This document shows positions 30,518-40,001 of a stretch of 64,000 nucleotides of DNA, piece after piece. Location of the stretch: the NCBI GenBank assembly GCA_018820205.1, contig JAHJOK010000053.1:1-64000 (forward strand). The letters are read 5' to 3'. The notes under the pieces are model-generated. The model did not search any database. It was not told the DNA's origin and saw nothing but the letters and a program-made list of their open reading frames with translations. This stretch comes from Alphaproteobacteria bacterium (GTDB taxonomy: Bacteria; Pseudomonadota; Alphaproteobacteria; Caulobacterales; Caulobacteraceae). Each line of letters starts with the position of its first letter. Position 1 is the first letter of the stretch. A program made the position numbers and the translations under genes.

Positions 30518-30542
30518 TGGACGCTTTGGAGCGCGACGTCAA
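30518..30542 (-). promoter_or_regulatory. Possible rnpB promoter
   Basis: On the minus strand TTGACG (30542-30537) is a near-consensus -35 that overlaps the stop codon of the amidase gene. A weak -10 (CACCTA) follows at about 17 bp, close to the start of the RNA. The -10 is poor, so the call is tentative; read-through from the amidase gene is an alternative. Confidence 0.4.
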
Positions 30543-31300
30543 TTCAGCACGCCGGTGACGCTCTCGGCCGTGGCCAGTTGCAGCACCCCCATCAACGTCG
30601 CTCGCGTTTCCCCGTCGGCGACGCCATCGACCTTGGACGGGCGCCAGTGGCGTTGGAAGGCCTCTACGGTGATGCGGGTCTCGTCGGTGTATTTTCCGTC
30701 CGGCAGGGGCTCGTAGCCCAAGCGGCGCAGGCCGGCCTGGAGGACGTGGACGCCCAGACCTTCATCGCCGGTTCCCAACGGGGGGCCGAGGGCGGCGATG
30801 CGTTCGTGGGCAGGTTCGAACCACAGGCCCTGACGATGTTCGGCCAGCGCCTTCCACGGGAAGCGTTCGCCGGGATCCTGTTTGCGGGTCGGGGCGACGT
30901 CGGAATGACCCAGAATGCGGGCGTCCTCGATGGCCCAGCGGGCGCGTATCTCATCGATCAGGTCGATGACCGAGGCAATCTGGGCGTCTGGGAAGTCGCG
31001 ATAGCCGAACTCGTGGCCCGGATTGACGACCTCGATGCCGATCGAGACGGCGTTGATGTCGGTCTCGCCCTTCCACCAGCTCTTGCCCGCATGCCAGGCG
31101 CGGCGCTCCTCAGGCACCAGACGCAGGACCGAGCCGTCTTCATCGATGACATAATGGGCCGAGACCCTGGCCTCGGTATCGCACAGGCGGGCGATCGCAG
31201 CCTCCGCAGTCTGCATGCCGGTGTAGTGGAGCAGGACCATGTCGGGCGGGCCGCGACGCTGATCGAAATTGGGCGATGGCGCCTCGGCGATGGTCAGCAT
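30539..31300 (-). CDS. N-acetylmuramoyl-L-alanine amidase, AmpD-like, with peptidoglycan-binding domain
   Basis: Zinc amidase that cleaves between MurNAc and L-Ala of peptidoglycan or its recycled fragments. 253 residues from 31300; a start at 31333 would overlap the upstream gene. The Amidase_2 domain has the zinc ligands in MVLLHYTGMQT, the ISIGIEVVN-type strand NAVSIGIEVVNPGHEFGY, and ILGHSDVAPTRKQDPGERFPW. A PG_binding_1 domain covers the last ~75 residues (LQAGLRRLGYEPLPDGKYTD). No signal peptide is seen, so it is probably a cytoplasmic recycling enzyme. Confidence 0.93.
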   Translation of the reverse strand: MLTIAEAPSPNFDQRRGPPDMVLLHYTGMQTAEAAIARLCDTEARVSAHYVIDEDGSVLRLVPEERRAWHAGKSWWKGETDINAVSIGIEVVNPGHEFGYRDFPDAQIASVIDLIDEIRARWAIEDARILGHSDVAPTRKQDPGERFPWKALAEHRQGLWFEPAHERIAALGPPLGTGDEGLGVHVLQAGLRRLGYEPLPDGKYTDETRITVEAFQRHWRPSKVDGVADGETRATLMGVLQLATAESVTGVLN

Positions 31301-31307
31301 CGGCGGT

Positions 31308-31625
31308 TCAGCGGCCGTGACGTTCCCAGCCATAGGCGACCCAGGTATCGCCGACCTTCTGCGCCTCGATGACGTCGTCGGCGCGGCGCGCCCTGACCGT
31401 GGCGCGACGGCGCGCCCGCACCGCGAGGCCGGCGAAGAACACCAGCACGCTGGCGAACAGGGCGATGACCGCCACGGCGGCGGCGGTGAAAACCGCCAGA
31501 ATCGCGCCGACGGTCAGGGCCGCGACCGCCGCGATCAGGCCGCCCAGCCACATGAGCGGCGCAAGCAGCCCCTGGGGGCGGCGGCGGGACTGGAATCCGA
31601 GGGCGGCGAACCGGTCTTGCGTCAT
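31308..31625 (-). CDS. Small membrane protein of unknown function
   Basis: 105 residues: a basic N-terminus (FQSRRRPQG), two adjacent hydrophobic helices (about residues 21-68) rich in Ala/Val/Leu, an Arg-rich stretch RARRRATVRARRADDVIEAQ, and a short tail ending WVAYGWERHGR. Basic residues on both ends suggest a hairpin in the inner membrane with cytoplasmic termini. It lies 7 bp before the amidase gene and is probably co-transcribed with it. Not recognised as a named family. Confidence 0.75.
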   Translation of the reverse strand: MTQDRFAALGFQSRRRPQGLLAPLMWLGGLIAAVAALTVGAILAVFTAAAVAVIALFASVLVFFAGLAVRARRRATVRARRADDVIEAQKVGDTWVAYGWERHGR

Positions 31626-31732
31626 CTGGTATCCTTAACGAGCGATCCGTAGAACGCCTGAACCCCCAATGTCGGTCCACAGAGATGAACCGTCAATGAC
31701 CGGACACTTCACAGGCGAGTGTTGGAGATCGC

Positions 31733-33508
31733 TCAGAGAGGCTGGTCCGCCAGGACCGAAGCGCCCTGTCCGCGCATCCGCTGGGTCTGGACCTGCGACG
31801 TCACGGCCTGGGCCTGGGGGTCGGCCATGACGCCGCCGATGGCGACAAGCGCCCGCGCCGCCTCCGACTGGACGCCAAAGGCCTCGGACAAGGCCTCCCA
31901 CGGCGACTGAGGCGTGGGGAATCGCTTGAAGCGAACCGATTGCGTCTCGGGGATTTCGGCCAGTTCGCGCGCCTTGCCGATCGCCTCGGTCAATCCGCCC
32001 AGCTGATCAACCAGACCCAATGTCTTGCCCTGGGCGCCGGTCCAGACCCGTCCGCGCGCGATCTCGCGAACCCGGGCGATCGGAAGCCGGCGGCCGGTCG
32101 AGACACGCTGCACGAACTCCTCATAGGTGCGATCCATCGAGGCCGAGAAGGCGGCGCGCTGGGCCGCCGAGAAGCCTGACGACGGGCTGAAGGCGTCGGA
32201 ATACTGGCCACCGACGGACAGTCCGCGCAGATCGACGCCGAACCGGCCCAGGGCGTCCGATACGACGAACTTGCCGCCATAGACGCCGATCGATCCCGTC
32301 AGGGTCGAGGGCTGGGCCACGATCCAGTCCGCCTCGGAGGATATCCAGTAGCCGCCGGACGCCGCGTATTCGCCCATCGAGATGACCACCGGCTTGCCCG
32401 CGGCCTTGGCCGCCCGGACGGCGGCGAGAATCTGTTCGGACGCCTCGGGCGAACCGCCCGGCGAGGAAACGCGGAAGACGATCGCTTTCACCGACCGGTC
32501 CTCGATGGCGTCATAGATCGCCTCGGCGGTTTCGTCGGAATGGATCGAGGAGCCGCCGCCGAAGCCGACATTGCCGCCCGTTCCCGTGACGATGGCTCCC
32601 TCGCCACCGACAATGGCGATGGCGTCGCGGCCCGAGCCCGTGCGTTCGCCCTGGGACGCCGCGTAGTCGGCAAACTCGATGATGTCGGAACCCCGGCCCG
32701 CGCGCCGTTTGGCCTCGATCTCGGCTTCCTCGACCTGGCCGATCTTGTCGATCAGTTTCAGTTGAAGCGCCTGGGCGGCGGAATAGGGGCCCGCCTCGAT
32801 CGCCGTCTGAAGCGCCGGGGCCTCGACCTTCCGGTCGAAGGCGGCATTGGCGATCGCCGAACCGTAGATCGACGTCATCCACGCGGTCATGGCCTCGCGG
32901 TGGGGCCCCGTATAGTCGGACTGGGTGTATTCGTTGACCGCGTTCTTGTACTCGTAGCGCTGCTCGAATTGAGCCTGGATGCCGTATTTTTCGAAAGCGC
33001 GGCCCAGGAAGACGCTATCGGCCGAGAATCCCGTGGCCTGGAAATTGGCGGTATTCTGCATCCACAACTCGGAGGCGGAAGCCCCGACCATATAGCTGGA
33101 GATGACCGTGCCGATGGGCTGGAATCCCTGGGAATGGGCGATCACCGGCTTGCCTGCGGCGCGGAAACGGCGGACCGCCTGGCGGATCTCGTCGGCGGAG
33201 GCCGGGTTCAGGCCCGCTTCCGGCAGTCGGACCAGCAGCACCTTGATATGATCGTCCTTTTCGGCCTGGGCCAGGGTGTCGACGATGCCGAGGACGGACA
33301 GGCCGGACCCGCCGAAAGCGGCGAACGGATTGGTCGGCGTCTGGTCGGTCAGGCCGGCGCGCAAGTCCAGCTCCAGGACGGCGTTGGAAGGCGTCGAAGG
33401 CTCGCTGGACGACGCGGCTGCGGCGATGATCAGCACGATCGGCAGGACGACCACGAACAGGATCAACCCCGTGAAGACGCCGAGCACCGTCAGGAAGAAT
33501 TGTTTCAT
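31733..33508 (-). CDS. sppA: Signal peptide peptidase SppA (67 kDa type)
   Basis: Membrane-anchored serine/lysine protease that degrades cleaved signal peptides. 591 residues from the ATG at 33508, just before the N-terminal anchor FFLTVLGVFTGLILFVVVLP; a GTG at 33538 would add ten residues. Two tandem S49 domains. The candidate general-base Lys is in EQRYEYKNAVNEYTQ, and the nucleophile Ser is in GEYAASGGYWISSEADWIVA, followed by LTGSIGVYGGKF. The double-domain length matches E. coli-type SppA rather than the short type. Confidence 0.95.
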   Translation of the reverse strand: MKQFFLTVLGVFTGLILFVVVLPIVLIIAAAASSSEPSTPSNAVLELDLRAGLTDQTPTNPFAAFGGSGLSVLGIVDTLAQAEKDDHIKVLLVRLPEAGLNPASADEIRQAVRRFRAAGKPVIAHSQGFQPIGTVISSYMVGASASELWMQNTANFQATGFSADSVFLGRAFEKYGIQAQFEQRYEYKNAVNEYTQSDYTGPHREAMTAWMTSIYGSAIANAAFDRKVEAPALQTAIEAGPYSAAQALQLKLIDKIGQVEEAEIEAKRRAGRGSDIIEFADYAASQGERTGSGRDAIAIVGGEGAIVTGTGGNVGFGGGSSIHSDETAEAIYDAIEDRSVKAIVFRVSSPGGSPEASEQILAAVRAAKAAGKPVVISMGEYAASGGYWISSEADWIVAQPSTLTGSIGVYGGKFVVSDALGRFGVDLRGLSVGGQYSDAFSPSSGFSAAQRAAFSASMDRTYEEFVQRVSTGRRLPIARVREIARGRVWTGAQGKTLGLVDQLGGLTEAIGKARELAEIPETQSVRFKRFPTPQSPWEALSEAFGVQSEAARALVAIGGVMADPQAQAVTSQVQTQRMRGQGASVLADQPL

Positions 33509-33704
33509 GGGCGGGGGAGCGTCCGGGCTGGAGGCCACAGGCGGCCGAGACTGAACATAGGGCCGGCGGCGTCACGGTCAAATGAACGTGGTGCAACGAG
33601 GGAATTGCGACGATGACGCCGCGAGCGTCAGCATCGCGAGCGGGAGCGCCCCGGGGTGTGCATTGCAGCATCGCGATTGAAGACGGTCTCGGAAATCCCT
33701 ATAT

Positions 33705-33724
33705 CCCCCGTCTGCGAGCGGGGG
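33705..33724 (+). other. Hairpin in the panD leader
   Basis: CCCCCG (33705-33710), an 8 nt loop and CGGGGG (33719-33724) lie 37 bp before the panD start, followed by a pyrimidine-rich stretch. It could be a leader structure or simply a GC-rich coincidence. The rest of the sppA-panD divergent gap (33509-33760) shows no gene. Confidence 0.3.
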
Positions 33725-33760
33725 CCTATCGCCCCGCGTCACGACTGGACCGCACCTCCC

Positions 33761-34117
33761 ATGCTGGTCACGATGATGAAGGCCAAGCTTCACCGCGCGA
33801 CGGTGACCCAGGCCGATCTGGACTATGAAGGCTCGATCGCCATCGACGGCGATCTGCTGGATGCTGCCGGGATTTTCCCGAACGAACAGGTCGATGTGTT
33901 GAACATCACCAACGGCGCCCGCTTCACCACCTATGCGATCGAGGCTCCGCGCGGGTCCAGGGTCATTGGCGTCAACGGCGCCGCCGCACGTCTTGTGCAG
34001 AAGAACGACAAGGTCATCGTGGTGACCTACGGCCAGTTGCCGCAAGAGGAAGCGCGTCAGTGGTCGCCAACCGTGGTGTTGCTGGACGACGGCAACGCGA
34101 TCAAGACGGCGGCTTAA
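33761..34117 (+). CDS. panD: Aspartate 1-decarboxylase (PanD proenzyme)
   Basis: Pyruvoyl enzyme that makes beta-alanine from aspartate for pantothenate and CoA. 118 residues from the ATG at 33761 ([20 protein letters not shown]). The self-cleavage site is Gly24-Ser25 in [10 protein letters not shown]; Ser25 becomes the pyruvoyl group. The substrate-pocket segments [18 protein letters not shown] and [20 protein letters not shown] are present. Length is typical. Longer in-frame readings start in the leader and lack homology. Convergent with dxs, with a family 2 repeat between them. Confidence 0.96.
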   Translation: MLVTMMKAKLHRATVTQADLDYEGSIAIDGDLLDAAGIFPNEQVDVLNITNGARFTTYAIEAPRGSRVIGVNGAAARLVQKNDKVIVVTYGQLPQEEARQWSPTVVLLDDGNAIKTAA

Positions 34118-34118
34118 G

Positions 34119-34184
34119 GGAGCGCGGACCTCCAGGTCCGCCGTTTCGCCCTCAAGCAAGAGCGGACCTGGAGGTCCGTGCTCC
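34119..34184. repeat. Inverted pair of palindromic repeats, family 2, copy 3 (panD-dxs gap)
   Basis: The unit at 34119-34141 is identical to that at 10090-10112. The inverted unit is at 34162-34184, with one difference. The interior is 20 bp. The pair lies between two convergent genes, starts 1 bp after the panD stop codon and ends 7 bp before the dxs stop, so here it could act as a bidirectional terminator. Confidence 0.9.
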
Positions 34185-34190
34185 GTACCG

Positions 34191-36104
34191 CTACGCTCGA
34201 ACCGCCCCGCGTGCGGTCTCGACGCCCAGCGCCTTCAGCGCGGCCGCCGCGATATGTTCGGCGTCCAGACCGGCGGTGACGTATTGCGCCGCCGGGGCGT
34301 CCTGGTCCTGGAACACGTCCGGCAGATGCAGGGTGCGGATCTTGAGACCGGCGTCCAGCGCGCCCTCCCCAGCCAGATACTGAAGCACGAAGGCGCCGAA
34401 GCCGCCCATGGCCCCCTCCTCCACCGTGATCAGGGCCTCGTGCTCGCGCGCGAGACGGGTGACCAGGTCATGGTCCAGCGGCTTGGCGAAGCGGGCGTCG
34501 GCGACGGTGGCCGAAACGCCGTGCGCGGCCAGGATGTCGGCGGCCTTGAGAGTTTCCTGCAGCCTTGTGCCAAAGCTCAGAAGAGCGACGGCTGTGCCTT
34601 CGCGGACGATACGGCCCCGGCCGATCTCCAGCGGCGCGGCCAGTTCGGGAATTTCCACGCCGACGCCCTCGCCGCGCGGATAGCGAAAGGCCGAGGGACG
34701 GTCGTCGATCTCGCAGGCCGTGGCGATCATGGCGGCGAGATCGGCCTCATCTGCGGCGGCCATCAACACCATGCCGGGCAGCGCGCCCATATAGCCGATG
34801 TCGAACGAACCCGCGTGGGTCGATCCGTCGGCGCCGACGAGCCCCGCGCGGTCCATGGCGAACCGGACCGGCAGCTTCTGGATCGCCACGTCATGGACGA
34901 CCTGGTCGTAGCCGCGCTGGAGGAAGGTCGAATAGATGGCGCAGAATGGCTTCATGCCGTCCGCCGCCAGACCCGCCGCAAACGTCACAGCGTGCTGCTC
35001 GGCGATGCCGACGTCATAGGTGCGGGTCGGAAAGGCCTGACCGAACAGGTCGACACCCGTGCCCGACGGCATGGCGGCCGTGATGGCGACGATGGAGGGG
35101 TCGCGTTCGGCCCGCTTGATCAGCTCGGTCCCGAACACCTTGGTGTAGCTGGGCGCGTTGGAGACGGACTTGTTCTGCTTGCCCGAGACGACGTCGAACT
35201 TGACCACCGCATGCAGTTTGTCGGCGCTGGATTCCGCCGGGGCATAGCCCTTGCCCTTCTGAGTCACGACGTGGACCAGCACCGGGCGATCGGTGATGGC
35301 GGCGGCGTTCTTCAGGATGGGGACCAGATTGTCCATGTCGTGGCCGTCGACCGGGCCGATGTAGTAGAATCCCAGCTCCTCGAAGAAGGTGCCGCCGACG
35401 ATCATGCCGCGGGCGTATTCCTCGGCCTTGCGCGCCGCGTTGCGGAACGGGCGCGGCATGTGCTGGACCACGTCGCGGCCGAATTTGCGGAAATTCTGAT
35501 AGGCGCCGCCCGAGACCTGTTTGGCCAGATAGGCGCTCATCCCGCCCACCGGGGGCGCGATCGACATGTCGTTGTCGTTGAGGATGACGGTCAGCTGGCC
35601 GGTCGTCTCGGCCGCGTTGTTCATCGCCTCATAGGCCATGCCGGCCGACATCGAACCGTCGCCGATCACGGCCACGACCTTGTTGGTTTCGCCCTTCTGA
35701 TCCCGGGCGGCGCAGAAGCCCAGGGCCGCGCTGATCGAGGTCGAGGCATGCGCCGCGCCAAAGGGATCGTATTCGCTCTCGCTGCGCTTGGTGAAGCCGG
35801 ACAGCCCGCCCGGTTGGCGCAGGGTGCGGATGCGGTCGCGGCGACCGGTCAGGATTTTGTGCGGATAGCACTGATGACCGACGTCCCAGATCAGGATGTC
35901 CTTCGGCGTCTCGAATACATGGTGAAGCGCGGTGGTCAGCTCGACCACGCCTAGGCCCGCGCCCAGGTGGCCCCCGGTCGTGGAGACCGCATCGATCGTC
36001 TCGGTTCGCAGTTCGTCGGCCAGCTGGCGCAACTGAGCGGCGTCGAAACCGCGCATGTCGGCGGGGATACGGACTGTGTCGAGAAGCGGGGTGTCGGGCA
36101 TCAA
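34191..36104 (-). CDS. dxs: 1-deoxy-D-xylulose-5-phosphate synthase
   Basis: Thiamine diphosphate enzyme that condenses pyruvate and glyceraldehyde 3-phosphate, the first step of the MEP isoprenoid pathway. 637 residues: [37 protein letters not shown], the TPP/Mg motif [19 protein letters not shown], the transketolase pyrimidine domain with [17 protein letters not shown], and [18 protein letters not shown]. Length is normal. It follows ispA by 15 bp, so precursor synthesis and prenyl chain elongation are co-expressed; both feed undecaprenyl phosphate for the cell wall genes nearby. Confidence 0.97.
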   Translation of the reverse strand: MMPDTPLLDTVRIPADMRGFDAAQLRQLADELRTETIDAVSTTGGHLGAGLGVVELTTALHHVFETPKDILIWDVGHQCYPHKILTGRRDRIRTLRQPGGLSGFTKRSESEYDPFGAAHASTSISAALGFCAARDQKGETNKVVAVIGDGSMSAGMAYEAMNNAAETTGQLTVILNDNDMSIAPPVGGMSAYLAKQVSGGAYQNFRKFGRDVVQHMPRPFRNAARKAEEYARGMIVGGTFFEELGFYYIGPVDGHDMDNLVPILKNAAAITDRPVLVHVVTQKGKGYAPAESSADKLHAVVKFDVVSGKQNKSVSNAPSYTKVFGTELIKRAERDPSIVAITAAMPSGTGVDLFGQAFPTRTYDVGIAEQHAVTFAAGLAADGMKPFCAIYSTFLQRGYDQVVHDVAIQKLPVRFAMDRAGLVGADGSTHAGSFDIGYMGALPGMVLMAAADEADLAAMIATACEIDDRPSAFRYPRGEGVGVEIPELAAPLEIGRGRIVREGTAVALLSFGTRLQETLKAADILAAHGVSATVADARFAKPLDHDLVTRLAREHEALITVEEGAMGGFGAFVLQYLAGEGALDAGLKIRTLHLPDVFQDQDAPAAQYVTAGLDAEHIAAAALKALGVETARGAVRA

Positions 36105-36119
36105 GATCTCTAACGCACT

Positions 36120-37031
36120 CTAGGACCGACGGTTTAGCACGAAGTCCACGCTGGCCTTGAGGTTTTCGGCGTCTGAACCGAACACATCCAGGTGGCTGCG
36201 GGCCTGGTCCGCCAGATGCGCGACGCGATGCCGCGCCTGATCGACGCCCAGAAGGGTGACGAAATTGGTCTTGCCCTGCGCCGCGTCCTTGCCGTTCGCC
36301 GCCTTGCCCAGAATGTCCTCGTCGCCGTCGACGTCCAGCAGGTCATCGACGATCTGATACGCCAGTCCGATATCGTGGGCGAAGCTGGTCAGGGCCTGAC
36401 AGTGCTGGTCGCTGGCGCCCGCGATGATCAGCGGAATCTCGAAGGCGAAGGTGAACAGGGCGCCGGTCTTCAGTCGCTGCATCCGGGCGACCCCGCCCAG
36501 GTCGTCGCGCACGCCCAGCAGGTCGATCATCTGCCCGCCGGCCATGCCGCGCGCGCCGGAGGCCAACGACAGCCGCGCCGCCAGGGCGCAGCGGATCGCC
36601 GCGTCCTCATGTGTGTCGGAATGCAGGATGATGTCGAACGCCGCAGTCTGAAGCGCGTCTCCGGCCAGGATGGCCGTCGCCTCGTCATAGGCGATATGCA
36701 AGGTCGGGCGACCGCGACGCATGTCGTCGTTGTCCATCGCCGGCAGGTCGTCATGGACCAGGCTGTAGGCATGGACGCATTCCAGGGCGCAGGCCGCGCG
36801 TAGCACCGGCCGCTCCTCGATATCGAAAAGCCGGGCCGCCTCCATGGCGAAATAGGGTCGCAGGCGCTTGCCCGGCCCAAGGGCGGCATAGCGCATCGCC
36901 TCCGTCAGGCGGGACTCCGGACCGTCGGCGCGGGGCAGCAGTTCGTCCAGCGCGACGGTCACAAGGTCGGCGACCTCCGCCACCCGATCGATGACCGACT
37001 GTTCGGGAGAGTTGGCCGCCAGGGGGATCAA
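36120..37031 (-). CDS. ispA: Polyprenyl (farnesyl) diphosphate synthase IspA
   Basis: Head-to-tail prenyltransferase that makes C15 (or C20) diphosphate from IPP and DMAPP. 303 residues, with the first Asp-rich motif [17 protein letters not shown] and the second [18 protein letters not shown], plus [18 protein letters not shown] at the IPP site. The chain-length region upstream of the first motif ([14 protein letters not shown]) fits a short-chain synthase. The start overlaps the stop of the CsaA-like gene (ATGA). Confidence 0.94.
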   Translation of the reverse strand: MIPLAANSPEQSVIDRVAEVADLVTVALDELLPRADGPESRLTEAMRYAALGPGKRLRPYFAMEAARLFDIEERPVLRAACALECVHAYSLVHDDLPAMDNDDMRRGRPTLHIAYDEATAILAGDALQTAAFDIILHSDTHEDAAIRCALAARLSLASGARGMAGGQMIDLLGVRDDLGGVARMQRLKTGALFTFAFEIPLIIAGASDQHCQALTSFAHDIGLAYQIVDDLLDVDGDEDILGKAANGKDAAQGKTNFVTLLGVDQARHRVAHLADQARSHLDVFGSDAENLKASVDFVLNRRS

Positions 37032-37393
37032 AACAGCCTCCCGCCCGAGGGCGCGTCCCGATCGACGCCGATCAGAACAACCTCGCCGTCCGAGTCGGGA
37101 AAACCCAGGGTCAGGACTTCGGACATGAAGGGGCCGATCTGGCGCGGCGGAAAGTTGACGACGGCCGCGACCATTCGCCCCGCCAACTGCTCCAGCGTGT
37201 AGTGGCGGGTGATCTGGGCCGATGAGCGTTTGACGCCGATGTCTGGCCCGAAATCGATGGTCAGCTTGTAGGCGGGCTTCCTCGCCTCGGGGAACGGTTC
37301 GGCGCGAACGACCTGGCCGACGCGGATATCGACTTTCATGAAGTCGTCGAAGGCGATGGGCTCGGCCACGGATGAGGCGGTCGAGGCGGTCAT
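37028..37393 (-). CDS. CsaA-like tRNA-binding-domain protein
   Basis: 121 residues that are almost wholly one OB-fold tRNA-binding domain: [60 protein letters not shown], ending with [13 protein letters not shown]. This matches CsaA, described as a secretion chaperone in Bacillus, and the domain also occurs in MetG and PheT. Which role applies here cannot be told from sequence. It overlaps xseB by one base and ispA by four, so it is in the middle of a tight operon. Confidence 0.88.
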   Translation of the reverse strand: MTASTASSVAEPIAFDDFMKVDIRVGQVVRAEPFPEARKPAYKLTIDFGPDIGVKRSSAQITRHYTLEQLAGRMVAAVVNFPPRQIGPFMSEVLTLGFPDSDGEVVLIGVDRDAPSGGRLF

Positions 37394-37644
37394 CAGGTGA
37401 ACTCGGCCGACTCTACGCCCCTGGCCTGACCATCAGCGCCGACGACGATCTTCTCCACCCGCAACTGGGCCGCCTTCAGGCGCGCCTCACAATGGGATTT
37501 CAGCCTGGCTCCCTCTTCATAGAGAGTGATGGACTCCTCTAGCGGAGCCTGGCCGGATTCAAGGCGCGACACGATCGTCTCGAGCCGCGACAGGGCGTCC
37601 TCGAAGCTGAGGTCGGCGGGAATGGCGGGAGCAGGGTCTGACAT
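37393..37644 (-). CDS. xseB: Exodeoxyribonuclease VII small subunit
   Basis: Small subunit of the enzyme that degrades single-stranded DNA together with XseA. 83 residues with the family core [20 protein letters not shown] and [20 protein letters not shown], all helical. The large subunit gene is not in the window. It is the first gene of the xseB-csaA-ispA-dxs run; the xseB-ispA-dxs neighbourhood is widespread in proteobacteria. Confidence 0.93.
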   Translation of the reverse strand: MSDPAPAIPADLSFEDALSRLETIVSRLESGQAPLEESITLYEEGARLKSHCEARLKAAQLRVEKIVVGADGQARGVESAEFT

Positions 37645-37720
37645 CGACGCCGACCCTAGAGGGGGCGTGCGATCGCTTCAACGGGGAAGACCGGGCGCAA
37701 AGAGTTCGAAGTTGCACGCC

Positions 37721-37737
37721 GTAAGGATTTTCCTTAC
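37721..37737. promoter_or_regulatory. Palindromic operator of the AbrB/MazF module
   Basis: GTAAGGA-TTT-TCCTTAC is a perfect inverted repeat with 7 bp arms, 25 bp before the antitoxin start. AbrB-type antitoxins usually repress their own operon through such sites, so autoregulation is likely. It is conspicuously AT-rich for this genome. Confidence 0.6.
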
Positions 37738-37762
37738 ATTGCGGCGTCTGAAGGAGCATTCG

Positions 37763-37978
37763 ATGGTCACCAGCAAATTGTCCTCCAAGGCTCAGACGAC
37801 GGTGCCCCAGGCCGTCCGGGCCGCTCTCGGACTGCGTGAAGGGGACGAATTGCTCTACGAAATCGATGGGGAGCACATCGTTCTGAAGAAGGTGCAACGG
37901 GCCATGGCCGATGATCCCTTCGCCTGTTTCGACGAATGGGCCGGCGACGCGGATCGCAAGGCCTATGCCGACCTTTAG
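37763..37978 (+). CDS. AbrB/MazE-type antitoxin
   Basis: 71 residues. The N-terminal swapped-hairpin DNA-binding domain is clear: TSKLSSKAQTTVPQAVRAAL and GLREGDELLYEIDGEHIVLK. The acidic, aromatic C-terminal tail (DDPFACFDEWAGDADRKAY) is the part expected to wrap and inhibit the toxin. It ends 14 bp inside the following MazF-like gene, a normal arrangement for type II modules. A palindrome upstream fits autorepression. Confidence 0.9.
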   Translation: MVTSKLSSKAQTTVPQAVRAALGLREGDELLYEIDGEHIVLKKVQRAMADDPFACFDEWAGDADRKAYADL

Positions 37979-38300
37979 GCAAGGCGACGTCGTCCGCGTC
38001 CCATTCCCTTATACGGATCGCAATGTTCGGCAACGCAGACCGGCGATCGTGATTTCCAAGGGCGGCGTCGGAGACCAGGCCGCGTTTCTTTGGGTGCTGA
38101 TGATCACCAGTGCGGACAACCGATCCTGGCCCGCAGACGTGCCGTTCGGCGGCGCCTATCGTGACGTCGGCTTGCCTGCACCATCGACGGTTCGCACCGC
38201 CAAGATCGCGACGATCGAAGCCTCTGCGGCCGAAGTCATCGGTCGGGCCGACGACAAGATGCTGGCGCGCGTCAGGAGCGCGATACGAGACATGATCTAG
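37965..38300 (+). CDS. MazF/PemK-family endoribonuclease toxin
   Basis: 111 residues from the ATG at 37965, overlapping the antitoxin gene by 14 bp. Family features: the N-terminal FRQGDVVRVPFPYTDRNVRQ (conserved Gly-Asp and Arg), RPAIVISKGG, the strand ITSADNRSWPADVPF and VRTAKIATIE with the catalytic Thr/Ser position. MazF enzymes cut mRNA at short specific sequences; the site cannot be read from sequence. The toxin looks intact. Confidence 0.9.
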   Translation: MPTFRQGDVVRVPFPYTDRNVRQRRPAIVISKGGVGDQAAFLWVLMITSADNRSWPADVPFGGAYRDVGLPAPSTVRTAKIATIEASAAEVIGRADDKMLARVRSAIRDMI

Positions 38301-38302
38301 CG

Positions 38303-38959
38303 TCAGGCGCGCTCATACCGCCGCTGGCTCCAGTATCTGAAGCCCTGGTTGTGAACCAGCTTCCAGCCCGCGGCCTTCAGCCGTCCGCCGACCATATGAT
38401 TGAAATACCCGTGGGCCAGGACCAGCACGTCCTCGCCCGACTCGGCGCGCGCGATCAGGGTTCGTGCGGCGCGGTCGGCGCGGGCTTCGGCCTCGGTCCG
38501 GGTCTCCTGACCGTCGTGGTGGTCGAAGACATGCCACCAGAACCGTGCCACCGCGCCCCAGTATTTGGGCGGCAGTTTGAACCAGGCGGGAAAATGCGGC
38601 GGCGGCAGAGGCGCCTCGATAAACAACACGTCGGAGACCACGGCGCGGCCGGCCGAGACGGCGACGGCCGTCTCCTGCGCGCGCTGGCGGGTCGAGGCGA
38701 AGATGACCCCGGCGCCCTGGGCCGTTTCCAGCAGACCCTGCGGAGGTGTTTGGCCGGCGAGCAGGCCGCCCAGCTCATACTTGGCCCACCACGCGCGATA
38801 TTGATCGGAGGTCAGCAGGCATTTGCGCGACAGGGCGGGTTCGCCGTGGCGGGCCAGGGTGATCGACCCTGGGCGATCGGCCGTAACCGCCGGCGCGGGC
38901 GCGGCGGGCGACGGAGTCGCGACCGGGATCGGGGCGTGATCGAGCGTGTCTGGCGTCAT
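38303..38959 (-). CDS. Histidine phosphatase family protein (phosphoglycerate mutase-like)
   Basis: 218 residues from the ATG at 38959. After an Ala/Pro-rich N-terminus comes the catalytic RHGE in SITLARHGEPALSRK, then SSTRQRAQET-type FASTRQRAQETAVAV, the Glu region IEAPLPPPHFPAW, and the second histidine in VLVLAHGYFNHMVGGRL. Fits a small-molecule or phosphoprotein phosphatase; the substrate is unknown. The Trp-rich middle part (KYWGAVARFWWHVFDHH) is unusual and may contact a membrane or hydrophobic ligand. Convergent with the MazF gene, 2 bp apart. Confidence 0.85.
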   Translation of the reverse strand: MTPDTLDHAPIPVATPSPAAPAPAVTADRPGSITLARHGEPALSRKCLLTSDQYRAWWAKYELGGLLAGQTPPQGLLETAQGAGVIFASTRQRAQETAVAVSAGRAVVSDVLFIEAPLPPPHFPAWFKLPPKYWGAVARFWWHVFDHHDGQETRTEAEARADRAARTLIARAESGEDVLVLAHGYFNHMVGGRLKAAGWKLVHNQGFRYWSQRRYERA

Positions 38960-39003
38960 CGACAAGGGCGAAGGTACGGCGCATCGGCCGACGTGGATCC
39001 TTC

Positions 39004-39924
39004 TTACGCCTCCCCCAAAGCCCGCACGTGGGCGAGGGCCGATTGGCCCAGTCCTTCAAGGTCGTAACCGCCCTCGAGAGAGGAGACAACCTTCCCGCCG
39101 CAATGTCGCCGCGCGACCTCGAGCACCGCGCGCGTGGCCCAGGCGAAATCCTCGGCCTCCAGGCTCTGGTGGGCCAGCGGATCGCGGCGATGGGCGTCAA
39201 ACCCGGCCGAGATGATCACGAGTTCGGGGGCGAACAAATCGAGTGCAGGCATGAGGCCGCCCGAGAATGTCGCGCGCCATGATTCGCGGGCGACATGGGG
39301 CTCGACGGGGACGTTGACGATATTGCCGACGCCGGCTTCCGACGGGGCGCCCGTGCCGGGATACAGAGGCATCTGGTGGATGGAGGCCAGGAACAGACTG
39401 GCGTCGGCCTCGAACGCGGCCTGGGTGCCGTTGCCGTGATGGACGTCGAAATCGACCACGGCGACCTTGGCCATGCCCAGTGACTGGGCAACGCGGGCGG
39501 CGATGGCGACATTCGAGAACAGGCAAAAGCCCATGGCCTGGTTCGGTTCGGCATGGTGGCCGGGTGGGCGAACGGCGGCGAAGGCCCTGTCGGTGTCGCC
39601 GTTCGCGACAGCCCGCACCCCGTCGATGACGGCCCCGGCGGCGAGGCGGGCGGCGCGGACGCTGCCGGGCGACAGGATGGTGTCCGCGTCCAGCTGCGCC
39701 AGGCCGGACGCGGGCGAGGCCTCGATCATGCGGGCGACGTAGGCGGCGGGGTGGATGCGCTCCAGATCAATGACGGCCGCCTCGGTCGCGTCGCGACGGT
39801 CCAGCCTGAGGTCGCCGTCGTCCAGCGCGGCGAGGACGGCGGCCAGCCGCTCGGGCCGTTCCGGATGGCCGGCGCCGGTGGCGTGGGCGATCATGTCGGG
39901 ATGGGTGAACAGGGCGACGGACAT
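39004..39924 (-). CDS. Histone deacetylase-family (AcuC/HDAC-like) hydrolase
   Basis: 306 residues from the ATG at 39924 ([20 protein letters not shown]); the extra twelve residues of a longer reading have no homology. Zinc-site motifs are complete: [20 protein letters not shown] with the HH pair, [27 protein letters not shown] and [11 protein letters not shown]. Bacterial members deacetylate acetyl-CoA synthetase, polyamines or other amides; the substrate here is not predictable. It is divergent from a GNAT acetyltransferase gene 77 bp away. Confidence 0.93.
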   Translation of the reverse strand: MSVALFTHPDMIAHATGAGHPERPERLAAVLAALDDGDLRLDRRDATEAAVIDLERIHPAAYVARMIEASPASGLAQLDADTILSPGSVRAARLAAGAVIDGVRAVANGDTDRAFAAVRPPGHHAEPNQAMGFCLFSNVAIAARVAQSLGMAKVAVVDFDVHHGNGTQAAFEADASLFLASIHQMPLYPGTGAPSEAGVGNIVNVPVEPHVARESWRATFSGGLMPALDLFAPELVIISAGFDAHRRDPLAHQSLEAEDFAWATRAVLEVARRHCGGKVVSSLEGGYDLEGLGQSALAHVRALGEA

Positions 39925-40001
39925 CGACGGCAGGATAGAAGCTGATCTCGATCGTCCCAAGCGGTATTGAGCCGATCGCCGGTTGTCGGCACACCGTGCC
40001 C

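Noticed and set aside
30825..30836. GGTTCGAACC, resembling a tRNA T-loop
   Set aside because: It lies inside the AmpD-like amidase gene in frame (encoding WFEP), and no acceptor stem or anticodon arm can be built around it.
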